Positions 8,157-15,758 of a stretch of 30,623 nt of DNA are shown here, one piece after another (positions within the stretch are counted from its first letter, which is position 1; the number at the start of each line of letters is the position of its first letter). Source of the DNA: DTKY01 sp037440765 (GTDB taxonomy: Bacteria; Acidobacteriota; Terriglobia; Bryobacterales; Bryobacteraceae); assembly GCA_037440765.1 (NCBI GenBank), contig JBBITL010000052.1, positions 1-30,623 on the forward strand, written 5' to 3'. The notes below the pieces were generated by a model. That model was given only the letters and a program-made list of their open reading frames with translations. It was not told where the DNA came from and did no database searches. Both the position numbers and the translations under genes were made by a program.

Positions 8157-8194
8157 GGACTGGTGGTGGCCGTGAGGAGAACAGAGGCTCAGCA

Positions 8195-8782
8195 ATGCTG
8201 CTCGCCAGGGAACTGATCTCCTATCTCTCGCGCCAACTGGTCTCCAAGCTAAGCCCCCAAGTCCTTGAAACCGCTAGCCCTCATGCGCTTGCCGAGTTGA
8301 TTGCGGGCGTCATCACCGAGGAACTCCAGGTGGAGGACCGGCTGAACGAAGAGGTCCGGGAGATTCTCAGCCAGTACAGCGAGTACATGCGCCGGGAGGG
8401 CGTCAGCTACCAGGAGATGTTCCGCCGCATCAAGAACACCCTGATCAGCCAGCGCAAGGTTATACGGGCCTCGGGACGCGACACCGGCGACCACATGAGA
8501 CTGTCGCGCGACAAGGTCAACGACATCTCGCACAAGCTGGTCACCGCGCTGCGCAAGTCTCGCGAGGCGCGGCTCAAGAAGGACGCCAACGAGGTCCGGC
8601 TGGAGATGGTGCGGGAGATCACCGAACTGCTGCAGCTGGAGAACAAGGTTGACCGGGCCGCCCGCCAGAAGATCCGCTCCCAGAAGCGCGAGATTGCCGA
8701 AGGGACCGAGGAGTGGGATCTGCTCCTGCGCCGCTACTATACCGAAGAACTGAAGAAACTGGGCATCGACCTGGGGCGGTGA
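8195..8782 (+). CDS. Double DUF507 protein (two fused modules)
   Basis: The 195-residue product is made of two DUF507-like modules. The second (about 101-195) is a canonical family member: it begins MRLSRDKV, as stand-alone members do, and carries IRSQKREIAEGTEEWDLLLR followed by YYTEEL. The first (about 1-90) has the same helical layout (EELQVEDRLNEEVREIL) and ends in a variant tail (REGVSYQEMFRRIKNTLISQ). A 10-residue linker joins them. The protein is highly charged, all-helical and has no signal peptide or membrane segment, so it is cytoplasmic. AGAGG (8183-8187) lies 7 bases before the chosen ATG. The function of DUF507 is unknown. From memory, other phyla often have the two modules as neighbouring separate genes. 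A promoter lies at 8127-8156. Confidence 0.88.
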   Translation: MLLARELISYLSRQLVSKLSPQVLETASPHALAELIAGVITEELQVEDRLNEEVREILSQYSEYMRREGVSYQEMFRRIKNTLISQRKVIRASGRDTGDHMRLSRDKVNDISHKLVTALRKSREARLKKDANEVRLEMVREITELLQLENKVDRAARQKIRSQKREIAEGTEEWDLLLRRYYTEELKKLGIDLGR

Positions 8783-8801
8783 TGCCCGGGCTGGCCTCCG
8801 C

Positions 8802-9926
8802 TTAAGGTTTCGGTTCGGAGGCTCCCTTCTGTTCGCCCCCTCCGAAGATGCGCCAGACGGGGTTGCGCTTCCTCTCGGGCGGCGGAGGCTGAACCACCTT
8901 GTCGACCGCCTCCAGCGCCATGGGCGCCATCAGACGGTATCCCCTGGCGTTCGGGTGAAGCCCGTCGTCCGCCAGCAGCGCCGGCAGCATGCCGGAGGCG
9001 TCCACCAGCCTGGAGTAGTAGTCCAGGTAAACGTACTTGCGCTCGCGGCAGAATCTCTGTAGCCAGTCGTTGAGCGCGCGGATGGTCTGGGGAGGCCTGC
9101 GCAGCGTCTGCTCCCAGGCCGGGTTCTCGCCCTTGTGATAGTCGCTGACCGGCAGCAGCGAGGCGAAGATGGGCTTGACCCTGTTGGCTTCGGCCAGTTG
9201 GGCAATCATGGACAGGTTGTCCTGAATCACCTCCAGGGGCACACCGCGCGCAATGTCGTTGGTGCCTCCGAGCACGACCACGGCGGCCGGCTTCAGTTCG
9301 ATCACGTCGGCCATCATCCGGCCGAGCATCTGTCCGGTGATCTGCCCGCTGATTCCGCGGTTCACGAAGTTGCGCTCCGGCGGGAAGTACTCGTTCAGAC
9401 GCCAGAACTCGGTGATGGAATCTCCCAGGAACACCACGCGGGAGGCTCCCGGCTCAGGAGGAACCAGTTTCTTATTGGCCTCGGCGTAACGGCGCAGCGC
9501 GTCGCGATCCGGGTCGCGCAACTGTTCCTCCTTGCGCCCCAGTAGAACCTGGAAATACCCCTCGATCCTGTCCTGGTGGTCCCGCAGTTCGTGAAACTGC
9601 TGGCGGGCCGCTTCGCCGAGCGAGGCGGGCCTCGGAACGGCGTCGGCAAGCGCCAGGTAGGCTCGCAGGTTCACCAGGAAGGTGTAGACCGCCGGCGAGT
9701 TTTGCATGCCTGCTGCGCGCAGATTGACCAGAGCCTGGCGGGCGTTCTCTACCACCGGCTCGGCGGCCCGCGCCAGCTCCGGGATGACCACCCGCGTGGA
9801 CTCCATCAACTGCACCACCCGCTCGGAGGAGGCGAGCGCCTCGGAGGCGGTGGGTTGGGCATGCGCAAAGGCCGCCCACAGAAGCAGCGCGGCGGGCGCC
9901 AGCGTCACTCCGCGAGCCGGTCTCAT
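8802..9926 (-). CDS. Secreted SGNH/GDSL-type hydrolase with N-terminal helical domain
   Basis: The 374-residue product has a signal peptide (cleavage after AFAHA, residue about 23). Residues about 25-155 form a helical region of unknown role. The SGNH domain follows: block I FLGDSITEFW with Ser170, block II NRGISGQ with Gly191, block III GGTNDI with Asn223, and block V DDGLHPN with Asp321 and His324. All four SGNH residues are present, so it should be an active esterase or acetylhydrolase of the PAF-acetylhydrolase/rhamnogalacturonan-acetylesterase kind. The Pro- and Lys-rich tail has no membrane anchor. AGGAGG lies about 5 bases before the ATG. It follows cvpA by 43 bases and may share its transcript. 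Substrate unknown; the helical N-terminal domain is not one I recognise. Confidence 0.87.
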   Translation of the reverse strand: MRPARGVTLAPAALLLWAAFAHAQPTASEALASSERVVQLMESTRVVIPELARAAEPVVENARQALVNLRAAGMQNSPAVYTFLVNLRAYLALADAVPRPASLGEAARQQFHELRDHQDRIEGYFQVLLGRKEEQLRDPDRDALRRYAEANKKLVPPEPGASRVVFLGDSITEFWRLNEYFPPERNFVNRGISGQITGQMLGRMMADVIELKPAAVVVLGGTNDIARGVPLEVIQDNLSMIAQLAEANRVKPIFASLLPVSDYHKGENPAWEQTLRRPPQTIRALNDWLQRFCRERKYVYLDYYSRLVDASGMLPALLADDGLHPNARGYRLMAPMALEAVDKVVQPPPPERKRNPVWRIFGGGEQKGASEPKP

Positions 9927-9969
9927 CGGGTCCTCCTCCTTCAGGTTGCGCGCCCGGGAAATGCGGCGC

Positions 9970-10536
9970 CTACATGCGGCGGCTGTCTTTGTCCGGCTGC
10001 ACCTTCTCCAGGAACTCCGCCCATGCGTCTTTCACCTTAGCGTAGCTGTCGCTGACCCCCTCGCGCACCTCGCGGGGCGCCAGATAGGCGCAGACGTGCG
10101 CCGCATCGATCACGTAGGGGGCTATGCGCGACTCAACCACGGCGCGCGGCGGAGGCTTGGGCGTGAAAGCCAGCAGGGCCAGCACCAGCGCGATGGCAAC
10201 CACCAGCCCGCGCACCAGCCCGAAGACGCCGCCCAGCAGCCGGTCGAGCCACGAGAAGCCCGCCCACTTGAGCAGCACACTCAGCAGCTTGGCGACCAGC
10301 GCGCCTGCCGCCAGGAAGCCGGTGACGATCAGCAGGAAGCCGATGAAGTTGGCGATGCCCCTGTGGCTCACATAGGGAAGCAGGAACGAGCCGGCCGCCC
10401 CGTAGAACCACAAAGCGCACAAAAATCCCGCCACCGCCGCCGCAAGCCCGATCGCCTCTCTGGCGAAACCCTTCGCCAGTCCCACCACGATGGATACCGC
10501 GAAGATCAGGACGAGGGCTGGATCCAGCCAGTTCAA
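9970..10536 (-). CDS. cvpA: CvpA family inner-membrane protein
   Basis: The 188-residue product has four hydrophobic segments (about 5-25, 28-50, 60-85 and 100-122). It shows the family pattern of Gly/Ala-rich helices (GLAKGFAREAIGLAAAVAGF) and a central amphipathic DRLLGGVFGLVRG motif before the last helix. The C-terminal 60 residues are soluble. CvpA proteins are linked to colicin V export, envelope stability and, in several genomes, to purine genes. The link is seen here too: the gene starts inside the end of purC with a 4-base ATGA overlap, so its translation is probably coupled. Molecular activity of the family remains unclear. Confidence 0.88.
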   Translation of the reverse strand: MNWLDPALVLIFAVSIVVGLAKGFAREAIGLAAAVAGFLCALWFYGAAGSFLLPYVSHRGIANFIGFLLIVTGFLAAGALVAKLLSVLLKWAGFSWLDRLLGGVFGLVRGLVVAIALVLALLAFTPKPPPRAVVESRIAPYVIDAAHVCAYLAPREVREGVSDSYAKVKDAWAEFLEKVQPDKDSRRM

Positions 10537-11435
10537 AGGTCACTTCCCGTGAGCGCCCGGTAGGCGTCCAAGTACTTGCCGCTGGTCCTGGCCGCCACCT
10601 CCGGCGGCAGGGCCGGGGCCGGCGGCTGCTTGTTCCAGTGAACCGACTCCAGGTAGTCCCTCACATACTGTTTATCGTAGGAGGGCTGCGGCCCGCCCGG
10701 CTTGTAGGTTTCGCGGGGCCAGAAGCGCGAGGAGTCCGGAGTGAGAACCTCGTCGGCCAGGATCAGCGTGTCACCCACCAGGCCGAATTCGAACTTCGTG
10801 TCGGCGATGATGATTCCGCGGGTTTCCGCATAGGCCGCGGCCCGGGAGTAGATGGCCAGGGTGAGCGACCGCAGCCGCCGGGCCATCCCGTCTCCCACCA
10901 GCCTCACGACCTGCTCGAAGGTGATGTTCTCGTCGTGTCCGGTCTGCGCTTTAGTGGCGGGCGTGAAAATCGGCTCCGGCAGCCGGTCGCTCTCCTGGAG
11001 ACCGGCGGGCAACGGAATTCCGCACACGGCGCCCGTGCGGGTGTACTCCTTCCAGCCCGAGCCGGCCAGGTATCCGCGGGCGACGCACTCGACGTCGATC
11101 ATCCTGGCCCGCTTGACCAGCATGGACCGGCCCTCGATCTGACCGCGGTGCTGGCGCAAAGGCTCGGGATAATCGTCCACGCTGGCGGATATGAAGTGGC
11201 TGGGCGTGAGGTCCCGCAGGAAGTCGAACCAGAAGGCGGAAAGCTGCGTGAGGACCCTGCCCTTGTTTGGAATTCCGGTGGCCAGCACGTAGTCGAAGGC
11301 CGAGATACGGTCGCTGGCAACGATCAGCAGCCGCTCATCCAGAGCGTATACATCTCTTACCTTCCCACGCCCCAGCAACGTGATACCGGCCAGATGCGTC
11401 TCAAGCCGGACCGCAGTATCAGCGCTTGGCGCCAT
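10533..11435 (-). CDS. purC: Phosphoribosylaminoimidazole-succinocarboxamide (SAICAR) synthase
   Basis: This enzyme joins CAIR with aspartate using ATP to give SAICAR, a middle step of de novo purine synthesis in the cytoplasm. The 300-residue product matches the longer, yeast ADE1-like form. Visible signatures are GKVRDVYAL near residues 24-32, ASDRISAFDYVL, the substrate-binding VECVARGYLAGSGWKEY, and the block DTKFEFGL ... LADEVLTPDSSRFW. It lies 3 bases after the hemerythrin gene and overlaps cvpA by 4 bases, so the three are likely one transcript. No purine riboswitch or strong ribosome site is seen ahead of it, which fits translational coupling to the upstream gene. Identification is firm. 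Confidence 0.97.
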   Translation of the reverse strand: MAPSADTAVRLETHLAGITLLGRGKVRDVYALDERLLIVASDRISAFDYVLATGIPNKGRVLTQLSAFWFDFLRDLTPSHFISASVDDYPEPLRQHRGQIEGRSMLVKRARMIDVECVARGYLAGSGWKEYTRTGAVCGIPLPAGLQESDRLPEPIFTPATKAQTGHDENITFEQVVRLVGDGMARRLRSLTLAIYSRAAAYAETRGIIIADTKFEFGLVGDTLILADEVLTPDSSRFWPRETYKPGGPQPSYDKQYVRDYLESVHWNKQPPAPALPPEVAARTSGKYLDAYRALTGSDL

Positions 11436-11438
11436 ACG

Positions 11439-11891
11439 TCACATGCTTATGCGGATTGCCCTGGCGTCGATCCCCGCGCCCAGCGCGTCCAACGCTTTGC
11501 GGGGCATCCGCCGCTGCACGTCTTCGAAAAGATCGTTCTCCTCGCGGCGAATGTGCTTGCGCAACAGGTCCGTGAACTGCCGCAGCAGGGCGGCGTCCGG
11601 GGCCGTCCGAAGTTGTTCGATGAGCCTCTCTAGCTGCCGGTGCTCGGCGATGATTTCCTCCAGCAGGCCGGCTGCGCCGAGTTCCTGCGCGATGGCCGGG
11701 AACACCAACTCTTCCTCCACCGCCAGGTGGTTGGCGACCTCCAGGTCCCAGCGGTCCACCGCGCGCGCCGCCAGCCGGGCGACCGTCTCGGGCGATGCCT
11801 CGCCGGTCAGGGAGCGCTCCGTCAAGACGCACAGCGCCAAGCCGTTGTGGTGCTGCTGGCTCAGTGCCCGGAGGGCGCGATCGCGGAGCAT
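11439..11891 (-). CDS. Hemerythrin HHE-domain protein
   Basis: The 150-residue product is a four-helix hemerythrin-like protein that should bind a di-iron centre. Candidate ligands are His15 (QQHHNG), His55 with Glu59 or Glu60 (NHLAVEEELVFP), His84 (AEHRQLERL), His113 and Glu117 (KHIRREENDLFEDV). The frame is open upstream to 11993, but that extension overlaps the divergent glycosyltransferase start and is Arg-rich and unlike the family, so I chose the ATG at 11891. No strong ribosome site precedes it. Such proteins sense or store O2, NO or iron in the cytoplasm. It heads a tight set with purC (3-base gap) and cvpA, though no functional link with purine synthesis is known to me. Confidence 0.85.
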   Translation of the reverse strand: MLRDRALRALSQQHHNGLALCVLTERSLTGEASPETVARLAARAVDRWDLEVANHLAVEEELVFPAIAQELGAAGLLEEIIAEHRQLERLIEQLRTAPDAALLRQFTDLLRKHIRREENDLFEDVQRRMPRKALDALGAGIDARAIRISM

Positions 11892-11973
11892 GTCTCTACT
11901 GGTACCACATCTCCCGCGGAAAGGGAACGCCCAGCCGGAGCGCCTGATGACCCGGATATACTGAGGGTTCCGT

Positions 11974-13383
11974 GTGAAGCTGTCGATCCTCATCCCGGTC
12001 TACAACGAGCGCGCCGTGGTGGAGCGGAGCCTGTCACAGGTGCTGGCGGCGCCCCTGCCGGAAAACATGGAGAGGGAGCTGATCGTCGTGGACGACCGAT
12101 CGACCGACGGCACATGGGAGATACTTCAGCGGATGGTTGCCGCAGAACCTTCAATCCGGCTCCTCCGGCACGAGGTGAATCGCGGCAAGGGGGCGGCTCT
12201 CCGCACGGCCATCGCCCAGGCCAGCGGCGACTTCTCGATCGTGCAGGACGCCGACCTTGAGTACGACCCCGCCGAATACCCCCGCCTGCTCAAGCCCCTG
12301 CTCGACGGGCACGCCGACGCCGTCTTCGGATCCCGCTACCTGGCCGGCGACCGGCGGCGGGTGCTGCCCTACCGGCACACGCTCATCAACAAGCTGCTCA
12401 CGGCTCTATCCAATCTCTTCTGCAACCTGGATCTGACCGACATGGAGACCTGCTACAAGGTCTTCCGCACGGATCTATTGAAAAGCATCCCCATCCGCTC
12501 GGACCGCTTCGGCTTCGAGCCCGAGATCGTGATGAAATCGGCCAAGCGGAACCTCCGGATCTACGAGGTCCCCATCAGCTACCACGGCCGCACTTACGAG
12601 GAAGGCAAGAAGATCGGCTGGAAGGACGGAGTCAACGCGCTGGGGACCATACTTCGCTTCTGGCTCATCGATGACCTGTACTCGGAACCATACGGCCGCG
12701 GCCTGCTTAACAACCTGACCGGCACGCCGCAGTACCTGAGCTGGAGGGCCCGGATCCTCCGGCCCTACATAGGGGACGCGGTGCTTGAGATCAGCGCCGG
12801 CATCGGCAACCTGACGTCCCGGCTGATGGGCAGCACCTCGCGGTACACCGCCACCGACAGGGACCCGCTCTATGTTCACGCGCTGCACAACCGGTTCCTG
12901 CGGACGCCGAACGTCACTGTCAGAAGATTGGACATCGAGAGCCCGGGAGCGCTGGAAGGGCTTGAGCGCGCCTTCGACACGGCGCTGTGTCTGAACGTAC
13001 TGGAGTACGTTGACAATCCCGTCGCGGTCCTCTCGGCTCTGCGCCCGTCGCTGCGTCCCGGCGGCGTGGTGCTCGTGCTGACGCCGCAGGGACCGGGGCT
13101 GTACGCGGGAGTCGACCGCACGCTGGGCCACAGGCGGCGTTTCCGGCAGGCCGAGCTGGAAGCGCTGCTTGACCGCGCCGGCTTCAAGGTGGAGCGTGTA
13201 TACCAGTTGAACAAGATCGGAGCCGTCGCGTGGTGGTTCTCTGGGAAATTGCTGGCCCGGCGCAGAATCAGCAAGGTGACCCTGAAACTGTTCGATAAGA
13301 CCGTCTGGCTCTGGCGGCGGGTGGACAGGCTGATGCCGTGGCGCGGCCTGTCGCTGGTGGCTGTGGCGCGGAGAAGTGACTAG
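11974..13383 (+). CDS. Fusion of GT2 glycosyltransferase (DPM1-like) and SAM-dependent methyltransferase
   Basis: The 469-residue protein joins two enzymes. Residues 1 to about 230 form a family 2 glycosyltransferase of the dolichol/polyprenyl-phosphate mannosyltransferase type: IPVYNE at 7-12, VVDDRSTDGT at 38-47, the QDADLEYDP metal-binding motif at 91-99, and the ETCYKVFRTD and RFGFEPEIVMK acceptor region. Residues about 245-469 form a class I methyltransferase with motif I LEISAGIGNL and CLNVLEYVDNPVAVL typical of ubiquinone-methylase-like domains. There is no membrane segment, so it probably acts at the cytoplasmic membrane face on a polyprenyl-linked sugar. It begins with GTG; GAGGG (11963-11967) lies 6 bases upstream. 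It heads a run with an isomerase and a sugar epimerase, which suggests synthesis of a surface glycan. Confidence 0.9.
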   Translation: MKLSILIPVYNERAVVERSLSQVLAAPLPENMERELIVVDDRSTDGTWEILQRMVAAEPSIRLLRHEVNRGKGAALRTAIAQASGDFSIVQDADLEYDPAEYPRLLKPLLDGHADAVFGSRYLAGDRRRVLPYRHTLINKLLTALSNLFCNLDLTDMETCYKVFRTDLLKSIPIRSDRFGFEPEIVMKSAKRNLRIYEVPISYHGRTYEEGKKIGWKDGVNALGTILRFWLIDDLYSEPYGRGLLNNLTGTPQYLSWRARILRPYIGDAVLEISAGIGNLTSRLMGSTSRYTATDRDPLYVHALHNRFLRTPNVTVRRLDIESPGALEGLERAFDTALCLNVLEYVDNPVAVLSALRPSLRPGGVVLVLTPQGPGLYAGVDRTLGHRRRFRQAELEALLDRAGFKVERVYQLNKIGAVAWWFSGKLLARRRISKVTLKLFDKTVWLWRRVDRLMPWRGLSLVAVARRSD

Positions 13384-13394
13384 GAGCTCGAACC

Positions 13395-14225
13395 ATGTTT
13401 CGCTTTGCCGTGTGCAGTGAGATCTTCAAGGGCTGGCAGTTCGCCGATGCCGTGAAGGCGGCCGCGAAGGCCGGCTTCCAGGGCATGGAGTTGGCCTGTT
13501 TCACGCTGGGGGAGGACGCAACCGAGGTGACGCCCGCCGTACGCCGCGAGTACCGCGCGGCGCTGGAGTCAGAAGGTGTCCGTTACGCCGGCCTGCACTG
13601 GCTGCTGACAGCCCCCAGAAATCTGCACGTGACCACGCCGGACCGCGCGCAGCGGGAGTCGAGCTGGAACTATGTGCGCAAGCTCATGGATCTCAGCGCG
13701 GACCTGGGCCCGGACGGCGTGATGGTATTCGGTTCGCCCCGGCAGCGCTCCACCGTGGGAGGTTGCACACCGGAAGACGCCACCCGCCACTTCGTGGAGG
13801 GGCTGGCCGGAGTCGCGGATCACGCCAGCCAGCGCGGAGTCAGAATCCTGATCGAGGCGCTTTCGCCAGACCAGACGGACGTCGTCACCAGCCTGGAGCA
13901 GGCCGCCGCCATCGTCAGGGAGATCGGCCACCCCAACGTGCAGACCATGTTCGACACGCACAACGCGGTTGATGAGAAGGAACCGCACGACGTGCTGGTC
14001 GACAGGCACTTCGGCATCATCCGCCACGTACACATCAACGAGATGGACGGCAAGCACCCCGGCTGCGGCGATTATGACTTTCTGCCCGTTATGCGGACGC
14101 TCCACCGGCGTGGATACGCGGGCTGGGTGTCGGTGGAGGCCTTCGACTTCTCCTTCGGCGCCGGGAGGATCATGGCGGAGACCCTGCGTCACATGCATTC
14201 GGTTATTGCGAGGATCGGCCCATGA
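13395..14225 (+). CDS. Sugar phosphate isomerase/epimerase family TIM-barrel protein
   Basis: The 276-residue product has the xylose-isomerase-like TIM-barrel fold. The four metal ligands of the family can be placed at Glu154 (ILIEAL), Asp187 (TMFDTHNA), His213 (HVHINE) and Glu248 (VSVEAF). Family members isomerise or epimerise sugars and inositols with a divalent metal. There is no signal peptide, so it works in the cytoplasm. AGGAG (13382-13386) lies 8 bases before the ATG. The gene begins 11 bases after the GT2-methyltransferase gene and its end overlaps the next gene by 4 bases (ATGA), so the three are probably co-expressed. Substrate unknown. Confidence 0.88.
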   Translation: MFRFAVCSEIFKGWQFADAVKAAAKAGFQGMELACFTLGEDATEVTPAVRREYRAALESEGVRYAGLHWLLTAPRNLHVTTPDRAQRESSWNYVRKLMDLSADLGPDGVMVFGSPRQRSTVGGCTPEDATRHFVEGLAGVADHASQRGVRILIEALSPDQTDVVTSLEQAAAIVREIGHPNVQTMFDTHNAVDEKEPHDVLVDRHFGIIRHVHINEMDGKHPGCGDYDFLPVMRTLHRRGYAGWVSVEAFDFSFGAGRIMAETLRHMHSVIARIGP

Positions 14226-15163
14226 ACAGGTACGTGGTCACGGGCGGCGCGGGCTTCATCGGTTCGGCGCTGGTGCGCGGGTTGCTTGCTGGGGGCGCCG
14301 GCAGGGTCACGGTAGTGGACAGTTTCCTGACCGGACGGGAGGAGAATCTCGAAGCGGTGCGCTCGTCGGTGGATATCCGCCGCGCCGACATTCGCGACCG
14401 CGAGGGGCTGGCGGCCGCCCTCCGGGGCGCCGAGATTGTGTTCCACCTGGCGGCGATACCGTCGGTCCCCCGCTCGATTTCCGATCCGGTCCCCTCGCAC
14501 GAGGTCAACGTCGACGGCACGTTCAACGTTCTGCGGGCGTGCGCGGAGGGCGGCGTCCGCAGGGTGGTGTACGCGGGTTCCTCCTCAGCGTACGGCGGAA
14601 GCGAGATTCTTCCCAAGGCCGAGAGCATGGCGCCGGACCCGAAATCGCCCTACGCCGCACAGAAACTGGCAGGCGAGTATTTCGCGCGCGCGTTCCACCT
14701 TTGCTTCGGGCTCCAGACCGTCTGTCTCAGGTATTTCAACGTCTACGGGCCGCGACAGGACCCCGCCAGCCCCTACTCGGGGGTGCTGTCGGTCTTCATC
14801 AAGTGTCTGGCCGGGAGAACCGCGCCGCTGATCCACGGCGACGGGGAGCAGTCGCGCGACTTCACTTTTGTCGAAGACGTGGTGGATGTCACCCTCAAGG
14901 CCGCCCGCGCGGAGAGAGCGGCCGGCGGCCTGTACAACGCGGGCAACGGCGAGCGCCACACCCTGAACCAGGTATGGGAACTGCTCCAGACGATCGAGGG
15001 CGTGAGGATTCCAGCCCGCTACGGGCCTCCCCGTCCCGGCGACGTGCGCCACTCGCAGGCGGACACGGCCGCCGCTGTAAGGGACCTCGGCCTCAGTCCC
15101 CGTTTCAGCCTCGAGGCGGGCCTGCGCCGGACGCTCGCCTGGTACCGCGGTGATAAAATGTAG
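14222..15163 (+). CDS. NAD-dependent sugar epimerase/dehydratase (UDP-hexose 4-epimerase-like)
   Basis: The 313-residue product is an extended short-chain dehydrogenase acting on nucleotide sugars. The NAD-binding motif GGAGFIGS lies at 8-15. The catalytic set is Ser120-122 (YAGSSSAYGG), Tyr144 and Lys148 (SPYAAQK). The region RYFNVYGPRQDPASPYSGV is typical of UDP-glucose/UDP-GlcNAc 4-epimerases of the WbpP/GalE-like group. It is cytoplasmic and probably supplies an activated sugar to the GT2 domain encoded two genes upstream. Its start overlaps the isomerase stop by 4 bases, implying coupled translation. Whether it is a 4-epimerase or a dehydratase cannot be settled by eye. Confidence 0.9.
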   Translation: MNRYVVTGGAGFIGSALVRGLLAGGAGRVTVVDSFLTGREENLEAVRSSVDIRRADIRDREGLAAALRGAEIVFHLAAIPSVPRSISDPVPSHEVNVDGTFNVLRACAEGGVRRVVYAGSSSAYGGSEILPKAESMAPDPKSPYAAQKLAGEYFARAFHLCFGLQTVCLRYFNVYGPRQDPASPYSGVLSVFIKCLAGRTAPLIHGDGEQSRDFTFVEDVVDVTLKAARAERAAGGLYNAGNGERHTLNQVWELLQTIEGVRIPARYGPPRPGDVRHSQADTAAAVRDLGLSPRFSLEAGLRRTLAWYRGDKM

Positions 15164-15183
15164 GCATCGGGTGGGAGTTGGCG

Positions 15184-15750
15184 ATGTCGCCCTTGCAGAA
15201 CCGCTTCGAGGAGAACATCTTGGTGAGCTCGGTTGACTACGTGTTCAACTGGGCCAGGAAGGGCTCCATCTGGCCGCTGACGTTCGGCCTGGCCTGCTGC
15301 GCCATCGAGATGATCGCCTCCAGCGCCGCCCGGTTTGACATTGCGCGCTTCGGCGCCGAGGTGTTCCGGCCCAGCCCGCGTCAGTCGGATCTGATGCTGG
15401 TGGCCGGTACGGTCAACCTGAAGATGGCCCCCGTGCTTAAGCGGCTCTACGACCAGATGCCCGAGCCCAAGTGGGTGATCTCCATGGGCGCCTGTTCAAG
15501 CGTGGGCGGTCCGTTCAATACTTATGCCGTGCTCCAGGGCGTGGACAAGATCGTGCCGGTCGACGTTTACATTTCGGGCTGCCCCCCGCGGCCGGAGGGC
15601 CTCTTCTACGGCCTGCTGAAGCTACAGGACAAGATCGACAGGATGACAACCCTGGCCAGGCGGCCCACCGAAGTGCGGCTGGACGAGTCGATGCTGGACA
15701 ACTTCAAGCGCCAGGTCCGGATCGCCCGCGCTCAGAACCCGGCGGCGTAG
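15184..15750 (+). CDS. nuoB: NADH-quinone oxidoreductase subunit B
   Basis: NuoB carries the N2 [4Fe-4S] cluster, the last electron carrier before quinone in complex I, on the cytoplasmic side of the membrane. The 188-residue product has all four ligands: the adjacent Cys38 and Cys39 (GLACCAIEM), Cys104 (GACSSVGG) and Cys133 (GCPPRPEG). I chose ATG 15184 because GGGAG (15173-15177) lies 6 bases before it; the frame also allows TTG 15178, which would abut the ribosome site. The gene stands alone here, 20 bases after a sugar epimerase gene and 8 bases before pgeF, with no other nuo gene in the window. It is full length and looks functional, so it may complement a dispersed complex I gene set or be an extra copy. 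Confidence 0.95.
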   Translation: MSPLQNRFEENILVSSVDYVFNWARKGSIWPLTFGLACCAIEMIASSAARFDIARFGAEVFRPSPRQSDLMLVAGTVNLKMAPVLKRLYDQMPEPKWVISMGACSSVGGPFNTYAVLQGVDKIVPVDVYISGCPPRPEGLFYGLLKLQDKIDRMTTLARRPTEVRLDESMLDNFKRQVRIARAQNPAA

Positions 15751-15758
15751 CAGGCGTC

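Noticed and set aside
11439..11993. A longer hemerythrin protein starting at 11993
   Set aside because: The extra 34 residues overlap the start of the divergent glycosyltransferase, are Arg-rich and do not fit the four-helix domain; ATG 11891 is better.
12475..13131. A 218-codon minus-strand frame inside the GT2-methyltransferase gene
   Set aside because: It is a shadow of the real gene, with Arg/Gln/Val-rich sequence that matches nothing.
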